Shown here: positions 8,682 to 20,791 of the stretch, in pieces | Numbering within the stretch: position 1 is the stretch's first letter | Layout: each line of letters begins with the position of its first letter | Origin: Isoetes taiwanensis | Lineage: Eukaryota; Streptophyta; Lycopodiopsida; Isoetales; Isoetaceae | Length of the DNA: 64,000 nt | Reading direction: 5' to 3' | Assembly (NCBI GenBank): GCA_021234155.1 | Contig: JAJEKV010000018.1 | Location: 18,558,583-18,622,582, forward strand | Notes under the pieces: generated by a model | What the model was told of the DNA's origin: nothing | The model's input: only the letters and a program-made list of their open reading frames with translations | Databases searched by the model: none | Position numbers and translations under genes: made by a program

Positions 8682-11583
8682 ATGAGCAAAATGGAGCCAA
8701 GGAAGCCCAGCACAGGACAATGCCCTAGGCTCCAATGGAGGAAGATGGCCTGCTTATTGTTGCACCCTTGCAACGAGACTGTATTTGCAGAGGGCATCAT
8801 AACTGCAGTTGATCCTTTTGATAGTGTGAATGATGAAAGGCTGGGAGATGATCATCTTGGAGTTGGCATTGGGAAGCTTCTTATCCAAGTTGATACAATC
8901 ATGTCCTAGGGAAGCTCTAGTGATTGCATTGTGTGCTCTGGGTTGTTGGAGTCCCAAACTCAGTTAAGATGGCCAATTAGATATATTACACACAAGAATG
9001 GTGAGAACCTTGAAGGCCCTACTGAACTACATACCCCAAGGCCCACCCCAGGCCATGTGGAAGATTTGGTGGTGGATGAGCATCCTTTGATCACAAGGAA
9101 GAGGCGCTATAGTTTTCATAAAAGGCAGCCAAGGGCGCCCAAGAGGGCTAGAAGTGACAAATATTTAGAAAGGATGGAAAGTATGGCCCCAACCAAAGAA
9201 AACTAGAGGAAATTAGGGGACAAGAGTGTTGCAACCTAGATTGCAGTCGATCCAAGATGTGTGGATGACCTCGATGGAGATAAGGTCCCAATACATTGGG
9301 CGACTTAAAGATAGGATTAATTTCATCTACTCCTTGTGTAGAAATTCCAGCTATGATGAAAACATAGGAAGGTTACTATATCAATTGAGGGGCCTAAAGG
9401 TATGTATGAGAGCATTGAGATGGATTCTTGGCGTGAGCAAGTCCTCATTTTACGTGATCTTTCGGGGCGGTAAAAAAAGGGCACTGAGGTTGTTCCAACA
9501 TGGCAATGCAACCGACTTTGAAACCTAAAAGCAAACACTTTGAGGGCCATTTGGAGTCTTGAGAGCTTTGTGAGATACATGTCTCAATCTATGCCCCACA
9601 AGTCGAAGGTGAACGAGCATGGTGTGCGAGTGGTCCAAGGGTGTTGCCACAACATTACGTCCAAAAAGAGTGCCTTAAAGAGGTCAACTCCATCCTAGAA
9701 ACTACTGGAGGTCGGCCTCTTTCTCAATCACATTTCAGCAAGTTATGGAGCACTCACTTCTCGGGACGCGGAGTGTCCCTGCAACACATGCTATTCTCAA
9801 AGTGCAACACTTGCATTCAACTCAAGGATACACTTGCATCAACTGCAATAGAGAAAGAAAGAATGGCAATTAGGGAGCAATTTGCAGATCACCAAAGGGA
9901 CCAAATATCATGTAGACAGTTGTATTGGCAGTGGAGAAATTTTCCCAGATGCAGCCTGACAGATTTTTGTGTATAATTTATGATAAGATGGACCAACACA
10001 AGACTTTCTTGCCAAAGCTAGATCCTTTGCCCAAGCGTTGTCAAAATGCTTTTCAGATGAAAGTAAGTCTAGCGGGTGTCTTAACACATGGGCATGGAAC
10101 TGGAACCTATGGTCATTTTGTGCTTGATCTATGGACGAATGATCCAAACTTCCATGTGAGCTCTATTTTCAAGTGTTTGAGAACACTAGAAAAAGGATCG
10201 ATAGAAGGAAGGAGGTATTCTCCATCAGCCCCCATTTTTGAGGCTTTGATGGATGATCAACCGCTTTGTTACCAAAGGCAGATAAAAGAGCTCATATCCA
10301 AGGTGTCCAAATAATCAAGGAGGACTTGGGATGATTTCCCCTTACTTGAGAAACAACTGCCAGAGAAGTTATGTGTTCAATTGGACAACTGTTGGAAAGA
10401 AAACAAGAATAGATGGATGTTTGGGGCAATGTTATACTTGACAGTAGTGGGAGTATTCAAAGTTGTGAAAGTGGGGTTCATGATGGTTGGGCATAGGCAT
10501 GATGATATAGATGCATTCTTTGGAACTTTCTCTACCAAGCTCAAGAGAGAAAACGTGACTAGTCTCCCTGAACTAATGGATGTGTTTGAGAGCTGCATTG
10601 ACCCCAACCCGATGGCTTTCTTGATGGATGAGGTTGCAGATTGGAAATCGTTTGTCGAGGGATACTTGCTAGATGGTAAGAATGGAGTTGACAGACACAC
10701 AAAGCCACTTCAGTTCAAGTTTTGGGTTAGGGATGGAATACCATCATGCAATATAAGTGGAGACTAGGTGACAAGTTGTGGATGCCCAGACAAGGAATCG
10801 AAAGTTGTGGAAACGGGGTGCTGTGTGAAGTTCTTATTCCTAAAGGGGCAGCCAAAACCACTACCTCCCTTCAAGATCAAGTTAAAGACTCTAGCCAACT
10901 AGTGAAGGGCATCAAGGATTATATAACTCATTGGGATGATGGAAATGGAAAGCACACCTCCACTCAAGAAAAATCACATGGACTCCTAGTCAATTACTGG
11001 GAGAAAGTTGTGACATGCTTAGAAAGTGAACAACCATGTGGGAGGGAGCTCAGAGACGGGTTCTTACCAGAGTCCAGATGGGAGGGTTCTCAAGGAGCAA
11101 GCACGCCTAAGAAAGTTCACTTGGGTCCCAACAATGGTTCCAAGTGGTTTGTGGGATGTAAGGCCTCAAAGTCAGTGGTTTGATCTTCCCGAGTGGGATC
11201 CCTTTGAGGACATCAAGGAAGGATACTTTGTGCTAATAAGGCCTGACAATGAGGATTGTCCAATATGGTTAGGGGTGGCACTCTCTGATGTAACCACCAC
11301 CATGGCCGATGGAGAGGAGTTGCGTCCTGGATTTCAAGTTCAATATTGGGAGCCCATTGAAAGACACAAGAAGGGCAACTTGAAGGAGCAATACACCGAC
11401 TGCTGGGAGAAGAAGTGGAGGGCAAATCATACTGATCCTCAAAGGAGGGAATTGGTGGAGTATGTGGTATGGTCATATCCAACTTGTCACATTGCAAAGG
11501 ACAAGACACACAAGATCCCAAAAAGGGAGATGGACAAAGCCATGAGCAACCTCCATGCTATATCATTGTATGAGGGTAGATAA
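8682..11583 (+). pseudogene. Transposon-like gene with DUF8039-like and DUF7869-like regions, broken
   Basis: The reading frame can be followed for about 2.9 kb but is interrupted by a TAG at 8907, a TAA at 10312 and several frame changes (about 9210, 9530-9640, 9920, 10740, 11030). The N-terminal part (VFAEGIITAVDPFD, then LG..H.GV.IGKLL) resembles DUF8039 of plant transposon proteins. A basic region follows (KRRYSFHKRQPRAPKRARSD). The centre has YDKMDQHKT near 9980, then VQLDNCWKENKN at 10375-10410 and VGHRHDDIDAFFG near 10490, the pattern of DUF7869, probably an RNase-H-fold transposase core with acidic residues. The C-terminus (KEGYFVLIRPDNEDCPIWLG...VQYWEP...W) looks like a BAH/chromo-type fold and is open from 11,026 to 11,583. 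The ATG at 8682 is the first in frame. Family names are from memory of motif patterns; the transposase role is inferred. Confidence 0.75.
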
Positions 11584-12658
11584 TATTGAGAAGCTTGAAA
11601 ACTTTCTCAACTAGTAGTTTGTAAAATTTATGAGGAAAATAATACACCCAATTCTTTGTGTGTGATGTGTAATTCTATTCAAGCATTCAATTCAGAAATT
11701 TTTTTTTTCTATAGTATGAGTCCCATTTTCAGTCTGAGTCCCAAAATTCGAGATTTGACCCACTTTAATTAAATGCGACTTATGAGTCTTCTACTGCTTC
11801 TGATCAAGAAAGCCCTGCCAATTATAAACCATTTCTCTATATTAAAAATGCTACAGTTTCCATATTTCAATCAGCACAATCATATCATTGTCTATCGCCA
11901 CAATCATATCACTGTGTATACATCGACTAAATGCTGCTAGCTAAGCTAAAATTGTAGCACAGATGGAGAAGTCAGATAAAATACTCTATTTGTAGTTTAA
12001 GACATAGAAGCAGATGAAATAGAAAGAGATTTGAGCTTCTAAAATGAGATGGTATCAGATATGAATTTGGATAATCATAAAGTACAATAATCTGTCATAC
12101 AATATATGTTCTTCCCTTGCTGCATTTATCGAAAAGAAGAACATGCAAGGATACCTCAAGAAGCCTGTTAAGAAACCCGGGCTTATGGGTTGTGTTTTGC
12201 CTATAAAGATATCTGCGTTTACTTGGTAGACATGATGGCTCGAAATACCTTAGAATGGAGAGAGTTTTCTATTCTCTTTGAAGGAAGACGTCCAAAAGCT
12301 TTAATCTTGTCGAACAACTACAGCAGTTGAGCAGCAACAGATATGCATTCTCATTGGATTTGTACTCACCTCAACCAAAATACACAATCCTCCGATAGAG
12401 CCCAGCTCAAGAAAACTGAGGCCAAAAAACCATGGGCCACAAAAATCTATAAAGCAGCGACAAATTCTGGAGGCACAAAATTCGTAGAGTGAGCAGAAAG
12501 TAGCATCGAAACTGTTGGCGGTGGCAACATTCAAACATCTCGGCCAGTTCAAAAACTGGCCATCAATTCTAGCAGCCCGCATCACGCAAGAGGAGCCGCA
12601 AGTGGGAAAGAAACGCCGCATGCGTCTGCATAGCGGCGTTCCAGGCACAAATACCAAT
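11584..12658. other. Noncoding interval after the DUF7869 gene
   Basis: AT-rich 3' flank. A minus-strand open frame at 12,301-12,663 (120 codons, cysteine-rich) has no recognisable domain and ends exactly in the retroposon target site, so I do not call it a gene. Confidence 0.5.
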
Positions 12659-12674
12659 GCCATCCCATTTTAAT

Positions 12675-13695
12675 TTAATTTTTTTTTTTTTGAAGGAATG
12701 AGAGGTTTATATTCATAATATAGAAAGTATTACATCAGGATCCCATCTGGATCAGATTTGAATTCAGCACAAAAGTACAAATATTTCAATACACAAAAAA
12801 GATTACTATAGGAGTGAACTCAACGTCTTCGTCTTTCTTGTGCAAAGAAATATTTAAAGCTCTAGAAGCAAGATATAACTGATTGCACAAAGAAACTCTT
12901 CAGAATAAAGATGATTAGAAAAGAATTCAAAGTAACGAGAAGTCGCCACTTGCTTTCGGGGAAGCAAACCATTGCTTCCAAGAAGTCCAAAACTGCAAGT
13001 AAATCAACAATCTGTGAGATTGCTTTAGATGCTGCATTGTCGAGATGTGAAACAGTCAGCCTGAGTTGGTTAGACACATAGCCCAACCGCCAAGACTCCT
13101 CCCTAAAGTCTGGTTTATGATGTAAAGGCTTCTTCCCCAGACACAAATAAATCTAGCTCGGCTCTCTAAATTAATTTCATTTCTTGTAGAAAGCATGTAA
13201 AAAATTGGATAATATACTGTTCTTTCCAAGAACCAGCTCTATACCTCTCCACCAAAGAAGAGAGAAGAAGAGAAAGGAAAGGGTTCTTCCATCCGGCCTT
13301 AAAATTTGGCTCCACCTTATAAGCTACTGTGCAATTTCGGTGTGATCTAAAATAATAATAGAGGAAACTGCTGTTGCCAAATCCTTCTAAAATTATAAAG
13401 AATCATAATGCTTCCACATTAGAGCAAAAAGACCACAATAGTGGTACTTGCAAGGACCAGAAAGACCGCCAAGAAGCAGCTCTAAGCACAAAGAAACCAG
13501 CAATTCTATTTACCGTAAATCTTGTGAAGACAAATGCGGATCCCCAATCGGCACCCAAGTTTCAATCTTGAATCTCTCCCTTGTTGTAGCAAAGATCTTT
13601 GGATCGGGGAGAGACAAGGACGGCCTCCTCTCTCCTGTATCCGCCCTAGCCGCGGACGACAGCGACAAGAAACGGCATCGGCAATCTCCTAACCC
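12675..13695 (-). mobile_element. Retroposon with perfect 16-bp target-site duplication
   Basis: gccatcccattttaat occurs at 12,659-12,674 and again at 13,696-13,711, bracketing 1,021 bp. On the minus strand the insert ends CCTCTCATTCCTTC followed by a run of 14 A and TTAAATTA, closely like the tail of the LINE at 3.0 kb (CCTCACGTCCTTC then A). The shared tail suggests the same retrotransposition machinery. I do not see zf-RVT or RT motifs in the body; a 94-codon minus frame at 13,146-12,862 is unrecognised. It may be a LINE 3' end of another family, or another RNA mobilised by a LINE. Confidence 0.85.
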
Positions 13696-13711
13696 GCCAT
13701 CCCATTTTAAT

Positions 13712-15299
13712 AAAGAAGATAAGATAGAAAACAAAATTGAAATAACGCCAAGCAATAAAAAGAAAATATACCGGACTAAAAGAAAGCCTTTGAAGAATGA
13801 CCACCTAACATACCTTGATCATTTCACTAAGCACATTTGCATAAAAGCCTCACATTACCATCATCATCATACGGTTTTTGCTTAATGCTCATGTCGGCAT
13901 TAACTGAATGTCTTTGGTATGGTCATATCACCGATAATTAAGTTAGCAAATGAAATAAATTCAATAAATAATAGAAGAAATAAACTAAAACAAAACTTTT
14001 TTTTTCATATGACTTCGATTTTCCTATGGCCTATGATAAGTTTCTCCATTTACGGGGAATGCCAAAGATCGGCGCTTGGGACACCACGGCCACTTTTATT
14101 GCGAGATATCAAAAGAAATAAACCGCCCATGGTTTTATCCATTTTGAAACCAAAAACTACATACTTACAGTATGTAGTTTCTGGACGATAATTTGCAATG
14201 GTCTGCGAGAACAGTATCCTTGGTGGAGCATTCTCCTTGGATGACAGATGATGAACAAGTTGCTTATATGTCAGAATGAAGGCATCATCATAACTCTAGT
14301 TTGCAAGCCAAAAGTGGCTTGGATCATACTTCGCCACTAAGGGTCTCCACGCGTGCATGTCCTTTCGTTATGAAGCAAGTATTCATACTTCCCATTAAAC
14401 TCAAGGGACAAATCTACGCCTTTCACATTAACTCACCAGCATCCCTGATCACAAACTTAGAAGAAAGGTAAACGAAAAGTCTCTTCTGTACACCTTTAGG
14501 AGTAGTAATGCAATAATCTAGTCGGCAAGCTAGTCAATCTCCGAGTCACAAGGGATTACACGCCTTCTTATGTGAAACTCCAACACTTGCCTTCATATAA
14601 TTATTCGTTACAGCAACAAACGCCAACCTAGCTCTAACAAATAGAGGGTCCCTCATGATATTAAATGCCTCTATTCTAACACCAGTGGTGGCCATTTGTT
14701 ATTCTTATCGCTTATGTACAATCCTGCCTAGGCTTTTAAAAGACAGTTTAAACTGCAACACAAAGACTATATATAAATTTCAATACTAAATAAAATGAAA
14801 CAAAAGCATAAATTAATGAAGAATTACCTATCAAAAGAAAAGAGCGATTCGTTGTTCCTCACCTGCAACAGGAACCTGACCACCATCTCATTTAATTCTA
14901 GATGTGATATTTCTTCAATCAGTATAGATGGATGAATAATGAATAGTAATCATAGGATCATCCTTCACACAAGATCTCTATGCCACTGTTGTATGTTTCT
15001 GCTCGGGTCACAGTGCTCTTCCATGGCGAGTCGCCAGAGATATATTCACTTGGTCATGGTATTCACCAGGGGTGACCTTTAGCACCACTACTTTTTATAA
15101 TTGTTGCAGAGACCTTGTCCCAGTTATTTACTGTAGCAACAATGGAGAGGATCCTTTAGAGTCTTACTTCGGAAGATGGTACTCAAGAAGTGTGCAATCA
15201 GTATGCAGTGGTAGAAACATACAACTCTATGGACGCTGGACACTCCAACTCTGGCATGTATTCACGATTATTCATGGAAGCTACTTGGTCATGGACGAA
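13712..15299. other. Intergenic, nothing recognised
   Basis: Short open frames only, none with a recognisable motif. A C-T rich pre-insertion flank continues the sequence left of 12,659. Confidence 0.5.
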
Positions 15300-15711
15300 C
15301 TATCAAGTTGCTTGGAATGCCAGTTGATATTCATGTCAGTAATAGAACCACGTGGGAAGAGATGTTTAAAGGTTTGGAGGAACACTTATTTTGGTGGTCT
15401 ACCGCAAAATTATCTTTGCTAGTTGCATTATAGTGGCCAAGTCAGTCCTTAGCAGTACCCGTGTAATATGACTTCATTATTGCTAGCCCCGCAGGTCAAA
15501 GTGCATAAATTCATTGCAATACTCTGAAACTCCATATGGGCTGGCACTGAGGAGGGGTTGTGGTTAAGGTGGATTTGTCAAAATGCATTCTTCCAAAATG
15601 GGCAGGTGCCCTTGGCTTGATAGACTTCTCGCTGCAGAGCAAAGTTTTCATCTCCAAATTCATTTGGAGGATCTTGAATGATGAACATGACTCTTTTGGT
15701 TTATATATACC
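15300..15711 (+). pseudogene. LINE ORF2 remnant (end of the reverse-transcriptase region)
   Basis: Reading the plus strand with a few stops and frame changes gives LLGMPVDIHVSNRTTWEEMF near 15,310-15,370, then WWSTAKLSLLVAL, and near 15,590-15,700 KWAGALGLIDFSLQSK followed by FISKFIWRIL. These correspond to the conserved stretch after the RT palm of plant L1-type ORF2 (xLG.P...W..., LS.....L, K..GGLGl.d...Qs.a...K.iWR). The catalytic YxDD motif is not seen. Target-site duplications were not found. It is an old fragment unrelated in position to the LINE at 3 kb. Confidence 0.72.
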
Positions 15712-15892
15712 TTGTTAACGTCACGACCATATGGGGCCAAATTCATTTGGAGGATCTTGAATGATGAACATGACTCTTTTGGTTTATACCTTGTTAACGT
15801 CATGACCATATGGGGCCAAATTCATTTGGAGGATCTTAATGATGAAGATTACTCTTTTGGTTTACACCTTGTCAATGTCATGACCATATGGG
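15654..15892. repeat. Three tandem copies of a 79-83 bp LINE-derived segment
   Basis: ccaaattcatttggaggatc starts at 15,654, 15,737 and 15,816. Each copy continues through 'gactcttttggttta' to 'gaccatatggg'. The unit is the FIWRIL end of the LINE remnant, so the triplication happened after that element inserted. Confidence 0.88.
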
Positions 15893-16455
15893 TATTATAC
15901 TCATATATATAAAAATATGGTCATCATACGAATGCAAAGGGTAGTTGCACAAAGTTAGGCTCAAACTCCAACCTTCTAGTTGCGAGTCGCGCACTTTTAC
16001 CAAGTAAACTACCAATGCTTGTTGAAGACAGTATCTTGCATTTTTCTTGTATCCGAACCAGTTTCTAAGAGGTTTTAGAACATTCCAAGACGTAAATGCA
16101 TATATCCCATATGCATTCGTATGGAAAAGAGGCCCCTTTTCCAGTATTTAAAGGACCTTTGACACTAACATGAATATTTTGGTTCAACACCAGTGTTTTT
16201 CTCGTATTCTTGCTTGCCTTCGAACCATTGTATTTTTTATTCTTATATTAAATTCTTTGTCGATCTTGATGTATTTATTTCATATTTCTCACATATTTTC
16301 CATTTTATTTTTCTTGTTGTTGAGTAGGTTTTGACACTCAAACAATCTCTTCGTCATTGTATTCCTCTAGGCAAGAAGGCCTTAAACAAGTTTTGCCTTG
16401 GGTATTGTATCCTTTGCAACCTTTTTTGAATGCTTCTCCATTTCTATGTAAATTA
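15893..16455. other. Intergenic, nothing recognised
   Basis: AT-rich with T-rich stretches near 16,230-16,330; no open frame or motif supported. Confidence 0.5.
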
Positions 16456-16615
16456 TTCTGGGAAAGGACTCGCGAGAGACACAAATAGGCTTGTCATTCA
16501 TCGGCAGGTAGATATACAATGTTTGAAGAGAGAGGGGTAGCCGACCATAGGAACAATATCGGACTACCCCATAAGAAAATATGCTAAGGCAAGATAGGAG
16601 GGCAATGGCGACAAC

Positions 16616-16671
16616 TTCTCATCCGGGATAAAACCCCCCTTTCGGGTTTTCGAGGAAAACCCTAATGAGAA
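16616..16671. repeat. Terminal-region hairpin of the YR element
   Basis: On the minus strand TTCTCAT (16,671-16,665) and ATGAGAA (16,622-16,616) flank a conserved core with AGGGTTTTCCTCGAAAACCC and a G-run. The two related copies at 30.65 and 53.57 kb keep the core but have a different stem (GCTTATCAC with GTGATAAGC), so the pairing is kept while the sequence changed. Confidence 0.6.
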
Positions 16672-16983
16672 ATAATTCGCCACCAACCTCGAATGTGTTG
16701 CTGGAGAAAGAGAGAAAGCGGGACGAAGCGAAGGCGAACATAGAACCGACCCGGACAATGGCGAAAAACCCGAAGGTAACGAAGAAGAGGACGAACGTAA
16801 ACGCAACAGTCCCCAAAGAATGGCGGAATACAAGAAAACCCGCAATATCAAAGAACTCCCAAAAACACCCGTGAACGGTTAGAAAAACAAAAAGGCATAG
16901 CCATAAAAGGAATTTGGATCAACAAAGGACCCGAAGAGGCGAGAAATAAAAATAGGGAGAAAAAGAACATAACAGGAAAGATA

Positions 16984-17155
16984 GCATCACCCGGAGGGTG
17001 GAAAAGCATCACCAGTGAAGGGTGGAAAATCATTATATCAAAATATGCCTCACCCTCAAGGTGGAAATAAATAGCATCACCCGCGGTGGAGAATAACGCA
17101 AAGAGGATGCCAAGGAAATAGCAACATGGGAAAAGCCACACCCACGGTGGAGAAA
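16984..17155 (-). repeat. Array of five TTCCACC..GGGTGATGC mini-hairpins
   Basis: Read on the minus strand, five units of the form TTCCACC, 2-6 variable bases, GGGTGATGC occur in 172 bp. Each can fold as CACC paired with GGTG. They lie downstream of the recombinase gene, in the part of the element also found as fragments at 30.46 and 53.38 kb, where two units remain. Confidence 0.7.
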
Positions 17156-17225
17156 CACAAAAGTGCATGAACAAATAAAAATATATAAATGAAAAGATGC
17201 ATCATACTTCACGCAAAGAGGGAGG

Positions 17226-17350
17226 GGAAGGGGGAAGCTATGAGAACGAAGAATGTCTTTGAGAAAACGCCGATAACCAAACGGAAAACGACAATGACCT
17301 AATATAGGCACTCGTCCTTTCAGGAATGGTGATCCATGGCTCGGACGATG
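17226..17350 (-). repeat. Internal repeat A2 of the YR element
   Basis: A 125-bp segment that aligns with gaps to 23,767-23,905. It holds a hairpin, cgtcctttcaggaat at 17,310 against attcaggaaaggac at 17,350-17,363, which overlaps the start of repeat B1. Confidence 0.6.
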
Positions 17351-17422
17351 GGATTCAGGAAAGGACTTCGCGAGACACAAAACCTACCGACTACCAAAGG
17401 ACTTCCTCCACTATAAGCCACC

Positions 17423-18349
17423 TCAAGTGTTGAGTCGGGTCGCTGGAAGCACATAGCGAGAGTGAAAAGAAGAAGAGCGCCGGACCGGGAGTACAGCATT
17501 AAAACATCATAATGGAACTCCCCGAAGGGTACCGCTGAAGCTCCTCCCATGACGGCCGGCCGATTGAGTACCATATTGGGATGGATTTGCCATAGCTAGA
17601 AGAAGACACCCCGCCACCACCTTCCGGAAAAAATCCGGATAGGATAAAGGACGCAAAGAACAAGGCGTAGGAACTTAAAAAAGAGGCTTCTGAGGGAGGA
17701 TCGAGGAGAGGATAAGAACCGGTAGAAATCAAAGTCAAGGATAGTGACAAGGTAAAAACGGGCAAGCAAGCTTAAAGAAATGGTATGACCACGGGCAAGT
17801 TGGTTGCGCTTTGGAGGTGAATAAGAACATCAACATGCGATAAGGAAAAGAAAGATCACGCCAATTGAGAGCAAGGGCCCAGGAGATGTGCAAAAAGCGG
17901 CAAAGGAGTACCACGAAAACGCCAAAGACGGGCCGTAGAGGAAAAGGAGCGCGGATGCGCCGGGCGAAGAACAATCGAATTTAACATCTTCGAGGCAAGA
18001 GAGGAAGAAAGGTACGAGGGGGGCGAGCCCGACGAAAGGTAGACTGACGAGCCAAAGAGGGTAAAGGTAAAATGGCGGGAGAGGGAAGGTTGAAGATTTG
18101 ATGAAAAAAAGAGATGGCCGCCGAGGCCGAAGAAATGGAGGAGGGGGACATCTGAGGATGATAAAGCGAGGCGAAAAAGGCCGCAACAACAAAAGGAGAA
18201 GCTGGAAGAGAAGGAACAGCATGGGAACGGCACCAAATAACAAAACGGCGGAACATAGCGAAGTAAGCCGAAAGAGTAGACGGGGCGCGGGAGGAAAAAA
18301 CTAAAGGTAGAGTCGAAAAAAACAAGGGAACCTCCTGGGGGGTGAGCAA
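17423..18349 (-). pseudogene. Tyrosine recombinase (phage-integrase family), frameshifted
   Basis: Following the minus strand through at least three frame changes gives a whole recombinase of about 310 residues. The N-terminal SAM-like core-binding domain (18,349-17,981) reads APSTLSAYFAMFRRFVIWC, then SPSSISSASAAISFFHQ. The catalytic domain follows: LLCRF..SWALALNWRDLSF near 17,900 (arginine I region), FTSKAQP near 17,812 (the beta-hairpin lysine), YGTQSAGRHGGASA near 17,555-17,580 (the H-x-x-R box, with Gln in place of the usual His), and RSSSFHSRYV near 17,455 with the candidate nucleophilic Tyr. A TGA at 17,425-17,423 closes it. Domain order and length fit the family; motif assignment is mine and unaligned. 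Most likely it mobilised the surrounding element. Confidence 0.7.
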
Positions 18350-18399
18350 GCGAGGGAACCTCCCGGGGTGACCGTCAAATGGACGCGGCTACTGGATGA

Positions 18400-19012
18400 A
18401 GTCCGTGAATGTGGCTATTATTCCTTCCGAACCTGTGGCCAATATCTAGACGGTGATAAATCAACAAAGGAACCCTGCATCATGGATCCCCAAAAAGAAT
18501 AAACAATAACGATAAATAATAAGGAAGAATAACAAATAACTGAGATAATAAGGCAAAGAGGAAAAAACTTACCCATGGGAATGTAAAAATGCATAGATAT
18601 AAAGAAGACAAAGTGCAACCCAACATATGTTGTCAAAAACAAAGTGCTGTCGTGCTGTGGCGGAACAAAAAAAAACACATCATAGACAATAACAAAAAAG
18701 GAAAATGAGACCACAGGAATGACAGGTATGCCAAAAACACAAGGAAACCCAATTTGGAAAGTGCGGAAAAACAACCGAAGTTAATGCGGTAGTGAATAAA
18801 AGGAAGCCCACGTGCATGCAAGCCCCCAAGTGATCAACAAGAATGATGAATAATGAGGAAAAATGATAAATAACCGCGGGAATAAGAGAAAGAGGAAAAC
18901 GTACCCATGGTAATGTGCAAAAATGGATGGACGTAAAAAAGACAAAGTGTAACCCAACATATGATGCCAATAAATCACAAAACGAGATAGGTAGCAGAAT
19001 CATAAACATGAT
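18400..19012. repeat. Diverged internal duplication in the YR element
   Basis: The stretch 18,480-18,650 (ending acccatgggaatgtaaaaatg ... gacaaagtgcaacccaacat) is repeated in diverged form at 18,840-18,970 (acccatggtaatgtgcaaaa ... gacaaagtgtaacccaacat). No coding sequence; minus-strand frames here are hydrophobic because of the pyrimidine bias. Confidence 0.6.
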
Positions 19013-19015
19013 ATA

Positions 19016-19170
19016 TGCAATAAAAGGCAATAAAACCATGATGAGGTAGCATATAAAATACGAAACAATGGCAACATCCAAATAGAAAACCCATGCAATA
19101 AAAGGAAATAAAACCATGATGAGGTAGCATATAAAATACGAAACAATGGCAACATCCAAATAGAAAACCC
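19016..19170. repeat. Two near-identical 78-bp tandem copies
   Basis: tgcaataaaagg starts at 19,016 and 19,094; the copies differ at only one or two positions and end in aatagaaaaccc. Confidence 0.9.
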
Positions 19171-20791
19171 CGCAGAGAAAAAAGAAATAGAATCACCCTA
19201 TTTAGGATCCAGAAAACATAAAAGAGACATAACACAGTAATCCGGCGAATAGCGCAGCAATCATAGAATAGTGCGAAGCATCGAAATCCCATAGAAACCA
19301 CAATTGCAAAGGAGAAAAGAATCCGAACCCACCATGGGAAAACAATTATAAGATCGTGCTATATATTAAGAAACCACATAGGCAACTCAAACGAAAAATG
19401 TAAAAAGAAACATAGGAAAAGAGATTCATAACCAAATGAAGCACCGTATGACAAATCCCCTAATTGCCTTGTACATGAGAACAACAATAAACCCATCACC
19501 CATGCTCAAGAACAAAGAATGCAACTTCGTGAAGTAACAAAATAATTGCGCTAATAAAGTGAACAAAGGAACCAACAAACACTAAAGCTCCCGGATGATC
19601 ATGCCAGAAAAGAAGAAAAAATCTTAAACACAACCCCAAATATTCGAATCCAAGTATAGGCCCAAACCAAATACATATAAGAAATTTAACCACAAAGGAC
19701 AAGAGGTGGAAAACATGTATGCATGTAAAAAGACTGTAATGGGACGAGAAAAGGACTCAAAACGACGACACAAATCCACTTCCCCATCTAGATGCAAAAA
19801 GTGACAATCCAATACTTATATATATGGAAAATTGGTGTAGAAATCCACTTGACATAGAGCCAATGGCCAAACCTATAGAAAATATATATATAAGAAGCAT
19901 GCAATGCAACATGAAAACATAAATATATATCATGGAAGAGAAGCAATATTAGACCCAGAATATCGAAAACAAAGAACTAGGCATGCAACGAACTAAGAAA
20001 ATATTTGATGAACAAAGATAAAAAGCGAAGACAATGAATCCATAACCGACCATATACATATGATATCGATATAGCATGATAAAAATCACTCTCAGAAAAA
20101 CCAATGTAAGACAGGAAAAGAATCACTCATAATCATGTCACACGTGTATAAGCACGTGTATAAGCCAAGGTTAAGGTCAAGGTCAAGATCGACTGCATAT
20201 AGGGAGATAGCCAGTAATTATCATGTCCAACAAAAAACAATAGCTCAAAATTGCAACTTACAACCCATGTCACTAGCAGCAAAATCCGTAACTACAAAAG
20301 AACATGAAAGACAAATTGCCCAAATGACATAATGAACGCAAAATGTAGTGTAACTTCCACCAAATGCATCATAATAACTTGAAGGCTAAGCATTCCTATA
20401 GCAAAAGAGAGCTAAAAAATACATGTCCCAAATGAAATAAACCCATGCAAATGCGCCCATAAGTTCAAAAAAAAACCAATGCTCGCCCGTCATCCTAAAG
20501 AACTTCCAAACCAACGGGATCCAACGAGCAAATGAAGTGGAGGAATATACAACTAGAAGCAAGGCGTGATTAAAAAGAAAGGCAGAGTCAAGGTTGTCGA
20601 AAGGGAGGTTGTGGCCAAGGGGTCTTTTGAAGACGGGTTGGAGAGGGCGAATGTCGAGATGGAAGGCAAGGAGTGTAGCAGATAACCAAGTGAGGAAATG
20701 GGCAAATGAAAAAACACAATGACACAAAGCGGGACATGGTTTGCGATAATAAAATAAAGGAGGTATATGCGAAATGAAAATGAAAATACAT

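Noticed and set aside
8682-11583. In-frame TAG/TAA as stop-codon recoding
   Set aside because: Several frame changes also occur; decay or base error explains both more simply.
12301-12663. 120-codon minus-strand frame
   Set aside because: No domain or splice context; its start codon lies in the retroposon target site.
13448-13885. 145-codon plus-strand frame
   Set aside because: It crosses the right boundary of the retroposon at 13,695, so it is a chance join.
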